NCBI GenBank assembly: GCA_016858145.1
Contig: JAEHOE010000085.1
Coordinates: forward strand, 310,001-374,000
DNA from: Edaphochlamys debaryana
Taxonomy: Eukaryota > Chlorophyta > Chlorophyceae > Chlamydomonadales
Length of the DNA: 64,000 nt
Reading direction: 5' to 3'
Shown here: positions 23,276 through 33,800 of the stretch, one piece after another
Position numbering within the stretch: position 1 is the stretch's first letter
Layout: the number at the start of each line of letters is the position of its first letter
Notes under the pieces: model-generated
What the model saw: only the letters and a program-made list of their open reading frames with translations
What the model was told of the DNA's origin: nothing
Databases searched by the model: none
Program-made: the position numbers and the translations under genes

Positions 23276-24849
23276 GATGCGAGAAATTTGGGCGGTGTGC
23301 AAGCGCAATTGTGGGTGCGTGGCGTGTTACGAGGATGGAGTATCGAAGGCCTGCTTCCTGATTCTTATTTTTGCCCAGCGTGGCAGCACAGCTGGAATGC
23401 GAGTGCGTTGCGACGTTAACGTGTATAATAGCATGATCAGACATTTGTGTTCCTGAACACGGCCGAGAACCCAAATTGTCATGCGTGGGGTTGCAGGGGT
23501 TCCCCCCTCGTCTCCCTGCCATCCTTGGTTGCATGGGTTGAAAGTGGAAGGGAGGAAGGAGGGGGGGGTAGACGATGACCAAGTAAGCGCAGGCGAGTTA
23601 GGCTTGCGGGTCTGGGTTGGGGCCCTCGACTATGGCTGGGGCGGGGAGGCCCAGCCCCTGCTGTGAGGAATGCTGTGGCGGGGTTGAACAGGCTCAGGCT
23701 ATGGGCGTCGAGGCTCGCCACGCTGAGATGGCTGCGTGTCTGCTCGCCAAAAAGCTTTTGGGCGTTCAGAGTGTATGGTAAGCATCACGGGGCGTGGACG
23801 GCTTACTTGGGGGACACGAGTGGAGGCTGGAGGGCGGGCCATGGCGGATAGCCAGGATACCGGCACAAGGGTAGCGCAGAGAACTTTTGGCCGGCCTTCA
23901 TACGGCCCTAGGGGTCGATAGTCATGGACTGTCAGGGCCCGCTGGTTTGGAACCTCGGAACCGGTCTATGTATCCTCGTGCCAACGGCGGGGGGCAAGGG
24001 GCGTAGTTGGTTTGGCTGGCATGTTCGAACGTGAAACAGAGTACGGTAACAGGCAGAGGAGTGCAGGCAGGGCGCGTAGGGGCGCGTCATCATGCATGAA
24101 CCTCCGTGCATGGCTTCTTCCATGCAGCTGCACTGCCATCCGCTCACCTCTTGTCCACACCTCTACCCGCACCCAGTCAGCATGGCTCCTTCCTTTGCGG
24201 GTGCACTCTCATGCAATCCCCAACTTCCCAGAAACAAAATAATAATGTAATGTCCAGCTCTCCTCAGTCCTCACTCCAGTTATCGCAGGGTACGCCTCTT
24301 CCGCTCGGGTTGAGAATCTTCTGTGCCTAACTCCCCAACATGGTGCATTCCCTGACCGCTCAACTGTTCAACACGCACTCCGTATTGCATACACCTTCCC
24401 TCCCAAAGCCTATGCCTCCAAACTTCCCGGTGCAGCGAACCACACAACTTTTAGACACGCACAGCAGTACATGTATGCCTTTGAAGGATCAACGGCCATG
24501 TGCCGCCCCCCACAGCCCGTAGCATGGCAGAGCAGGCTCTGCAAACATGGCAATACAGCAATCCACCGCCATGACGCCTCTCTGGAGCACGAGTCCAGTC
24601 AGACTACACAGACCCTACGTGCCCTCGCGCACTCGCTCGCACTGCACCCCTTGTTCTTTTTACGTTCGGCCGCGTGGCGTCCCGTGCATTTGCGCCTCGC
24701 AGCAGCGCACAAGCGCGCACAGCCTCACCTCCTGTGGCCTTGGCTTGCCTCATGCATCCAGCGTCTTCGCCCCCGTGCCCCGCCTCATGCTACGCCTCAT
24801 GATACGCCCATGCTGCCCCGCGTGAGAAGCCCGCCACACCGGTCACACA
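23276..24849. other. Convergent intergenic region between the MYND gene and the six-exon minus-strand gene
   Basis: About 1.57 kb between two stop codons facing each other. It should hold both 3' UTRs. A plus-strand TGTAA, the usual volvocine polyadenylation signal, occurs at 24246-24250, about 970 bases after the MYND stop. No credible coding sequence was found; ORFs here are short with AT-leaning codons. Confidence 0.5.
24246..24250 (+). terminator. Candidate TGTAA polyadenylation signal for the MYND gene
   Basis: TGTAA is the known polyadenylation signal of Chlamydomonas-type algae. This is the only plus-strand copy I noticed between the MYND stop codon and the next gene. The implied 3' UTR of roughly 1 kb is long but not unusual for these genomes. 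Confidence 0.3.
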
Positions 24850-26938
24850 TCACACGTCGGGCGTGTCGCGGTTGGCCATGCCCAGCCCGACTGCGACGCC
24901 GATGTGCATCAGGTCGCCCACCATGGTGTGCACACAGGGGGCCGTGGTCATGAAGTCTGGGGCGGGAAGCGGGTTCAAGCGGGGACGGCGGACAGCAGTC
25001 AGGTGCAGGGGTGTTGGAACTTGGGTAATGGTTGAATAGCAGCGAAGAGACACGCCAACTGAGAGCCGGCCGCCCGCACTGCTACTGCTGCTAGCCAGAA
25101 CCTCCACGCTTCACGCTCATCCCATGCCCAGCGACTGGCTCCCTTCAGCCCTTCCCCCGGCCGTCCCACGGCCTCCCTCACCGAGCACCGCCTTGGCGCT
25201 GTTGGCGAAGTCACCGCTGAAGTCCAGGTGCGTCAGAGCGCACGCGCACCCCGCCAGGTTGGCGGCCGCGTAGGCCACCGAGACCCCCGCAATCACCGCC
25301 CGCACGCGCGCCTTGACGGTCGCCTTGGCCGCCTGTGAGGGCAAGGACGCGGCACCCGCCGAGGGCGGAAGGGCAGGCACGGGTTGGTGGTGACGGCACA
25401 CGGCAGGCACGGAGGCTGTGCGAGTGACACGTCAAGTGCGGGGCTAGAGCAGGAAGAGAGACACCGGCTCGGCAGCGGTGAGTGCAGGTGCAGGCGCGGC
25501 TCACCGGGCAGGCCTTGGCAGTTGGTACGGCCTCCGCCACTGCGTCCGTGATCTTCTCGACGATGCAGCAACCGTCCTTGTCGTAGCCGCCGGGGCAGTC
25601 GGGGTCGGCGGGCCGCAGCGCCCCGTCTGCTGCGTCACGTAGGCTGCGGTTACGGCGGGGCGCAGCAGAAGGGAAAGGAAGGACTTGAAGTGCAGGGCTG
25701 TTGCGGAGGACCAAGACAGGTTAAGCAGCATGGGGCGGCGGGGCGGTTGGGCTTTCTGGGCGCACGCTCCTGCCACGCTGGTAGGGTTGCCCGGTACGCC
25801 CGGTACCCGCCAACGCACTTTCGGATCATGCCGATGCGCCCCTTTGCAATAATGGTAAATGCGGCCTTGCGGAAGCGCTTCACGCCGCTGGCCATGCCGC
25901 TGCCGATGCCGAGCGGCACTGGCACTTGGAGCGGCGCCTGCGCCTTGGGAGGCGGCGCCGAGCCCAGCACGTACTGCTCCGCCAGGGCCCACACCGCGGA
26001 ACTGCGAGGGCAGGACAGACGGAGGGAAGTCGGGCTAAGGCGGTGGAGTACATTCACCGCCCGCCCGGCGATGCGGCCCGATCCACGGCAGGCTGTGGTC
26101 CCATAGTAACTCCAGCCACCCCGGGGTGCTGCGTGACGGGCCAAACCACGGTGAGGGAAAGGGTCCACCGGTCCCACCTGCTGATGTCCCAGCCGGGCGT
26201 GTATACAAGGGCGCTCTGAGCCGCGACATGGGTCGCCTCCTTCTCAGCAGCTGAGAGGCCCACGGGGGCGTCGAGCATGCGCGCCAGCGTGTGGTGCCGG
26301 TCAAGCCACAGGCCCTTCTTGCCCGTTTCCACGGCCACAGAGGGCACCTGCGCGGTGTGATAAGGAGAGGAATGAGTGAGACTGTGGACAGAGGGTCCAA
26401 GAGTGCAAAGCGCATTGACGGCAGAGGCCGGCAGGGGGCAGGGGTGCCGCCAGTCGTCACTCGCCGACAGGGGGTACGAGGGGACGCTTCGACGGGCGTG
26501 TCACGGCAGACCAGGGCGGACGAGTTTGAGCAGGGAGGTGGTGGGGTTTGTCTGGTTTTGTCTCTGCCTGCCCACCTGCTGGAGCACGCTGTCCGTCAGC
26601 TTGAGCTCCGCGCCAAATCCTGACGGCGGATGTGATGCTTGTGCATCGACGCCGACCTCCGTCAGCGCAGCGCCTCGCGTAAGGCGTTCAGGGGATGAGT
26701 CCCTGCTCTCTGAACCAAGTGGCTCATCGGCGACAACGCGTGCGAACACGTTCGGCCCGGCAGTCGCCGTGCCACTCGGCGTGCTCGGTGCAAACAGTAC
26801 CTTGCTGCTGTTGCCGCGTATGTCAATGCGTGAACAACCCTCAACGCGCGAGAGGGTCGCGGTCTGCGGGCATCGAGGTACAGGCAGGTAAAGCTCCAAC
26901 GTCTTTTGAAGTCGCTCCAGGCGCACTGAGCTTTGCAT
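24850..26938 (-). CDS. Unrecognised 370-residue protein, six exons
   Basis: Six exons phase cleanly to a TGA: 26938-26576, 26347-26178, 26001-25819, 25643-25505, 25332-25182, 24956-24850, totalling 371 codons with the stop. The ATG at 26938 is the first in-frame Met; the same frame stays open upstream to about 27037 without an ATG, so an extra 5' exon cannot be excluded. I do not recognise the family. Visible features: a conserved-looking stretch GKKGLWLDRHHTLARMLDAP encoded by exon 2, a basic segment near exon 3 (VKRFRKAAFTIIAKGRIGMI), a Cys/Gly/Asp cluster in exon 4 (DCPGGYDKDGCC), and an Ala-rich hydrophobic stretch in exon 5 (IAGVSVAYAAANLAGCACAL) that might be a membrane helix. No clear signal peptide is seen. 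Confidence 0.75.
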
Positions 26939-27894
26939 ACCATGATCAGCTCCACCGAAGGAACCGGGGCTCAACGCGCAGGTACGCACAAAGCTTTGGG
27001 GTGGCCGCCCTGTCAACGGGCTGGATGTTGCTTGCAAGTTATCGGCTGTACCGCGACGGTAGATATAGCACTTTCATTCAGAGCGGTGTCGAGTGCATGC
27101 AGTGAACGGCCGCGGGGCGGCGGGGTACGCTGTACCGCCAGCAGGAGTTTCCGCGTTGTGCCGGACACGCCATGCGCCGGACCTGACCCGGACGCCCAGA
27201 CGGACGCGGCACGGCGGGCCGGGGGGGCGTCAGCCTTACACGTCATGACAACAGGCCTCAGTCTGAGCCCACGGATGGCTCTTTCACCCAGAGGGTTCCC
27301 AGACTCCACACGAAGTCCCCGCAGGCAGGGGTGAACAAAGCCCTGCCCGCAGGTCCCCCCCCCCGTGCCCGGGAGCTGTCGGGAGCTGTCGTCAGTTGCA
27401 TGCCAGTTACACATGGCAAAGCTTTCGACGCAGTGTCATCACACCATTACCTAACGCAGGCGAGGCCAGCCTGCATTGCTAGAACATCCAATGTTTCAAC
27501 GAGGCACCAGCACCGTGCGTGTTCCTTTTCTCCCCGTTTCCCATCCCCTTCACACACCGGCCGTGCAGCGGCAGGGCCTAGTGCGCCCCTCCCACGCACC
27601 CAGGCCGTTCAATGGGGCATCATATCGTGGTCTGCTGTGAGCAGGGCTCCTAGGGACATAACGAAGACGTCTAGGCTAAAGGCCAACACGAAAAATCGTC
27701 GTGTGGCGCACATACAATCACGCCGCAGAGGCCCTAGCTCAAATTGCTGGGGGGGGGGCAGCAGTTTCGCGCGCAAATAATGGGCATCCCTGACCCCAAA
27801 AGCTAGTAAAATGAATGCTCTTCCACACAGCCCCCAACCCCGCAATAGCTAGCGTAGGATAAAAAACCCTTTCTTTGTGGCATCACCTTCCCAT
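26939..27894. other. Intergenic: upstream of the six-exon gene and 3' UTR of the first giant pherophorin-like gene
   Basis: About 950 bases between two minus-strand genes. It should contain the promoter of the downstream gene and the 3' UTR of the upstream one. A poly-G run of 10-11 bases lies near 27751-27761. Two minus-strand TGTAA signals are present (27236-27240 and 27407-27411). No coding sequence was recognised. Confidence 0.5.
27407..27411 (-). terminator. Candidate TGTAA polyadenylation signal for the first giant pherophorin-like gene
   Basis: The minus strand reads TGTAA here, about 485 bases past the stop codon at 27895. A second copy lies at 27236-27240. Both match the volvocine polyadenylation signal; the nearer one is the simpler choice. 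Confidence 0.4.
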
Positions 27895-30800
27895 TCAAGC
27901 ATGGCTCCACGGCACCGCGCCCTCCGGCTCAGCCCCCTTGCCGTCCTGGGCGCCGCTGCCGCTGCCGCCGGCACCCTTGCCCCTCCCATCGGCCTTGCCC
28001 TTGGGTGCCTTGCTGCTGCTGCTAAATAGCTTGCCTAGCACCGACTTGCCGCCGCTGGGCTTGGTGCCCGCCGGCGTCAGCCGGCTGACCACCTCCGCCG
28101 CCGCCGCGTCGGACGCAGCCCTCCTGGCGGCCTCTGCCGCCGCCGCTGAGCCGGAGCCTGCGGAGCCCGCTGACGCCGGCGGTGCGGGCTGGTCCTCCGC
28201 CGGCTCCACCTCCGAAGCCGACGTCGCCGAGCCCGCCCGCAGCTGCGTTGTCGCGGAGCCATCCGAAGGCGCCGCCGCCGCTGGCGCATCCGCGTCCCCT
28301 GAGTCCACCTCCATCGCCACCACGGAGCCCGCTGGCGACCGCGCCGCTGGCCCGTCAACGTCCTGCATGTCGACCGCCGACGCATAGTCAGAGCTGTCCG
28401 GCCCCGCCGCCAGTACGCCGTCAAGCGCCGCCGCCTCCGCCAGCTGCGCCTCAGCGGCCGCGCCCGCCGCCGCCGCCACGTCCTCCACCTCCGCCGCCGG
28501 CACCTCCAACACGACCGCCTCTGGCGCCGCCACCACCGCTGCCTCTGCCACCACTACCGCCTCCACCGCCGGCTGCACGGGCAGCTCCCCCGCTGACGCC
28601 GGGCCCAGGGCGCCGGGCTGCGCCCCACTCGAGGCCGTTGTGGATGTGGAGCGGCTGGTCTCGGAGCCGGGCGGCAGCACGGACAGGGGGTTGAGGAAGT
28701 GCGACGTGCGACCCGTGCCGTGCGTGGCGTGCAAATCATCGTCGTCGCCATGCTCCAAGGCCACAGCCACAGCGCCGCCTGCGCTGCTGAGCGGGCCCGT
28801 GCTGCGCCCGCCGGCCGTGCTGCGCCGGCCGCGGGGCGTGGGCGCGCCGCCGAAGGACCCCTGGCCTGAGCCCGGCGGTGCACCGCCGGAAGAGGCCGTG
28901 ATGTTGATGACGGTGCGCGCGCCGCCGCCCGTGGACCGGTTGGGGCGGCCGGGCTGCGTGGCCGAGCCCGCTGCCGCTGCCCCCGCCGTCTCGCCCTTGG
29001 CGGGGGTCCACTTCTTGCGGCGGTGGTGCACCATGAGCGCCACCACGATGACCGCGAGCAGGGCAAAGCCCACCACGAAGCAGATGATGATGGCGAGCTG
29101 GGGAGGTTGCGGGGGGCGAGATGGGGGGGGTCAAGGGAGGGAGGGTGGTTAGGTGTTAGGCGGGGCGCTCATGAGCGGGGAGGGCGATCAAGGCACAGGG
29201 CGCTCGGAGGCCACACGGGACAGCGCTGGCGGGAGCGCATGGAAGGACGGAACAGGGACCGCGTCAGGTACCTCAACAACCGCACCTGTCCGTTGGTGAG
29301 GCCGGTGTGCTTGCTCCCAGACGAGGCCTCGCCGGGGACCTTGATCTCTCGATCGGTGGAGGGCGCCTCGCCCTGCAGGATGGTGACCGGGGGCGGCGGC
29401 GGAGGCAAGCCCGCCACACCAGGCGCATCCCCGATGGCACCCTCGCCCACGTCTCCCTCCGACGCGATGCCCGTGGCACAGCCAGAGCGCGTCACGAGCT
29501 GTACGACACAACTGTTTGGCGGTTGGTTTGGTACGGCATCGGCCGAGCACAGATCCTGCAGCGCCAACGCCTCACGCAGGCGGAAGCGCAGCAGCAGCGA
29601 CCGAGCCGCCGCAATGGACGCACGTGGCAGCGTCAGCGCGCCGCCGGTGACGTACGCTCCCAGGGGAAGCCCAACCGTCGCGGGGTTGCGTGCCGCAATT
29701 GCGGCAGCTAGCGCATCAGCGGTTGCGGGCGCGAGGGGCACGCGGATGAAGCCCGGGTGGGGAAGGTCTGAGATCAACGCCAAGCAGATGGCTGGCGCCG
29801 CCGGGTTGCCGTACACACGTGCGCCAAACATGGTGGTATCCGTTGAGGCCGTGTAGACGCGCCCCGCGACGCGGAGGAAGCAGCCGGGGTGGTTGCCGCC
29901 GCCAAGCAAGGGGCTAGCGGCGGCGGCGGTTGGGCTGGCGGCGCAGGAGGCCAGGCCGGCGGCAAGAGCTGCGCTATTGGGTCCGGTCAAGTCCTCCGGC
30001 AAAACGGTTGTCGTGATCCAGTCGGCGCTCCACATGATGATGCTCGCGTCGTTACGGCGATCCGAGACCGTTGGCTGCTGGGCCAACCGACGGCGGTTGG
30101 AGGTACCGAGCAGGGATGCGGCGCCGTACTTGGGAAGTACGACTGTGAACATGGCCACGTCACCCGGTGCGACCGTGTCCAGGAGCGTGACCGTGGGGAT
30201 GGTCGCCTGGACGTACGGCACGACCGTGACGGAGCTTGTCGTACCGTTGTCAAACGTCCTGCGAGGTCATGAACCGCAGAGGCGTCAGCGAGGCCGGTAT
30301 TGCAGGCGAGCGGAAGCCGCAGTACTGCAGTACACATCCGTGCACCGGGCAAGCTGGAAGACGGACTAATGGGGTAGCCTGAGCAAGCTGCAAGGAGGGC
30401 CTTAGGTGCAGCCCTGGCGGCTCTGCACATGATTGCAGGACTGGAGGAGGTGCCCAATCCACACCTTCCAGTAACACACAGCTCACTACCGATGCACACA
30501 TTGACATCAAGCGCTCACCTGGTCGCTGAGGCACTCGCAACGTCGAGGCCGGTCCCCATGACAGAGGCATCCACCACCAGGCTCCAGCCGCGACACGCAG
30601 CGCCGGTTTCGGGCATGACGAGCAGATGAGTCATCGTGTAGTGTGTGGCATTCTCCGTACTGCCGTACGTGGACATGTCGTACCTCGTGTCGCTCCACGG
30701 CTTGATGTTGGTTGGGACCTCTACTGGGACTTTAGCCCCTTGGTACAGGGGCGGGGGGGGCGGGGAGGGAGGCGGGGAGGGAGGAGGGGAGGGAGAGGGC

Positions 30801-33800
30801 GGGGGCGGCGGCGGCGAAGGTGGTGGGGGGTGGGGAGGGAGGTGGCGGCGGCGAGGGAGGCGGAGGAGGAGGCGAAGGGGGCGGGGGTGGGGCCGGGGGT
30901 GATGGTGGGGGCGAGGGCGGGGATGGCGGGGGGGAGGGAGGTGGCGGCGGGGATGGCGGGGAGGGTGGAGGGGACGGGGGCGACGGCGGCGGCGGGGGAC
31001 CTGGCGGTGAAGGCGGCGGTGAGGGCGGCGGCGGGGGAGATGGAGGCGGCGACGGCGGCGGTGGCGGCGATGGCGGGGACGGCGGTGGCGACGGGGGTGG
31101 GGGCGGGGACGGAGGAGGCGACGGCGGGGGCGGCGGCGACGGTGGGGGCGGCGGCGACGGTGGCGGGGACGGTGGGGGCGAGGGCGACGGCGGTGGGGGT
31201 GGCGGAGACGGGGGCGACGGAGGCGCCGGCGGAGGCGAGGGTGGCGATGGCGGCGAGAGAGGGGGCTCGGTCTGTGAGCCACCTGGCGACGACGGGTCCG
31301 GCCCCTGCCCGCCTGGCGAGGGCGAGGGGCTGCCGTCCCCGCTTCCAGGGTCGACGCCAGTACTGGCGCAAGCGGTCTGGACCCTGCCCTCCAGCGCCCC
31401 CTCCAGAACTCCAGGACTTGAAGCCGAGGAGCGGACCTCAACCGCCACACTGTATCCGGCCAGGGCCAGGCTACAGCCGCCCTCAGTGGACCCAATCGCA
31501 CCCTCCAGCCAGAACCGCAGCAGATCGCCCAGCTCCGGCTGTAGCAGCGCAGAGTCGGGCGCCGACGCGAAGATGCCGCAGATGCTGGATCCAGGGTAGA
31601 TCGGCGGCTCGACATCGGCGTCGTACGCCTGGGAGCACTGTACGGCATCGAAGGGGACGAGCACGTTCGCGCCGGTGCTGTCGATGGCGAAGGCGAGGCT
31701 CTCTAGCAGGCTCGCGCCGACGGCGCGGCAGACCGCCTCAGGGTAGGCAGATGCGAGATCAGATGGATCTGAGATCTGAGATGGGGGCAGGACGGTCATG
31801 ACGAAGCAGATCTGTACGGCGTCACCAGTGAGGTTGGGGTCTGGGGAGGGGGAGGGCCACGAGGGACTGGGGGAGAAGCCGGGGGAGGGGGAGGGCGAGG
31901 CCGGGTCGATTGATGGCGATGGGGACGGCGACAAGGATGGAGAGGACGAGGGAGATGGGGAAAGGGATGGAGATGGAGATGGGGATGCCGAGGGCGAGGG
32001 CGAGGCATCATTGTTGTTGCTTGTTCCGGGCGGAGGCGGGTGGCTCTGGCCGGGAGAAGGGCTAGCCCCAGGCGAAGGCGACGCGTTGGGGTCAACGCCG
32101 GGAGGGGGCGGATGGATCGAGCCAGGGCTAGATCCGGAACCAGGCGGCGGGCTGGGATGGTTCCCTGAACCCGATCCGGGTGGAGGGGCACCATTGCCAT
32201 CGGGACTGGGACCATTGCCCGGAGGCGGGGGATCGGCGGCGTGGGGGCTGGAGCCTGACCCCTGAGGCGGAGACGGGCCGGGGGAGCCGCTGTTGTCTGG
32301 AGACGATTCGGCGCCAGGGGGTGGCGGCAGGCTCCGGAACCCGCCCGGCGGTGACGCGCTGACTCCAGGCGACACGCCCGGACTTGACCCTGGGCTGACA
32401 CCCGGGCTTGGGCCGGGGCTGGGGCTTTCGCCGGGGGGTGAAGTGCTGTCGTCGTCGGGTGGCGTGTCATCGGGAGTCGGCGGCGAGCGGAACGAGCACT
32501 GGTTGGGCCAGTAGGCGGGGCCACACGTGGTGAACATGGCCACAGAGGTCGAGCCAGGTACGACACAGCTGCCAAAACCGCCCAGGCCCAGAGCCGTTGC
32601 CAGGTCAGACTGGACCTGGAGGAACAGATCTGCGAACGGTTGGGACTGGCTAACCGCCATTACCGCCGACGCCTCGACCACGTGTCCGTCCTCGGCGCTG
32701 CAGGCCCACGTGAAGAGCGGCGCATCGCCCAGCAGCCCGTCGCTGACGTACGTCATGCTGATGTCGTCCAGTACGGCAACCAGCGTATCGCAATCGCCAG
32801 GAGATGGAGATCTGTCCGTGCCGTACGCAATGGATACGGTGGCGCCACAGGAGCCCTCAGCGATGGGCGTGGCCGGTGCCCGTGGGGGACGCGGCGGACG
32901 GAAGGGCGGGGAGGCCGTGCCAGGGTTGGAGCCAGGCGAGGGGCTGAGATCGTTGTTGGGGCCAGGGCTTGAGCCGGGGCCACCACCAGGGGACGGAGAG
33001 GCACCGGGGACAGGTGACGAGCCGGGCGCAGGGGAAGAGCCCGGAGCCGGGGAGGAGCCGGGGGAAGAGCCCGGGGCCGGGGAGGAGCCGGGGGAGGAGG
33101 GGTTGCTCCCTGGCGACGGGCTGGGCCCCGGGGAAGCAGGGTTTGGCGTTGGGGAGGAATTGAGGCCGGGAGAGGCGGGGTTGATGCCGGGGGAGGGGCT
33201 GGTGCCAGGCTCCGATGGGTCGATGCCGGGCGAGGGCGAGGGCGAGGGCGAGGGCGAGGGTGAAGCATCGTCCGCGGGAGCGTTCTTGACATCGGAGTCA
33301 GGCGGTGGGGGCGAAGGAAGCTGGGGTGATGAGGGGCTAGGGCTCGCGTCAGGATCCCAGTTGCCAGGGCTCCAGCCGCCCGGGCTTGCGCCTGGGGATG
33401 GGCTGGGCCCTGGGCTGCTGCCCGGGGCAGGGCTGGATCCAGGAGTCGGACTGGAGCCTGGTCCGCCCGGGCTGCTTCCTGGTGACGGGCTTGAGCCGGG
33501 GACAGGGCTCGAGCCGGGACCACCAGGACTCGGGCTGATGCCGGGGGCCGGGCTGCTGCCGGGATCCTCAGGGCTGGTGCCAGGGGTCGGGGAAGAACCG
33601 GGACCGCTGCCCGGAGAAGGGCTCGAGCCGGGGGCCGGGCTTTCACCAGGGTTTGTGCTGGGGTCAGAGGGAGAGGCCCCACTGCCGGGGGGGCCCGGCG
33701 GCGGATGAGGAGGCGAGCGGGGCCGTGGCGGGAGACGGGGCGGGCGAGGCGGGCGAGGTGGGCTGGGGCTCCGGGAGGGGCTGGTGCCTGGGGCCGGGCT

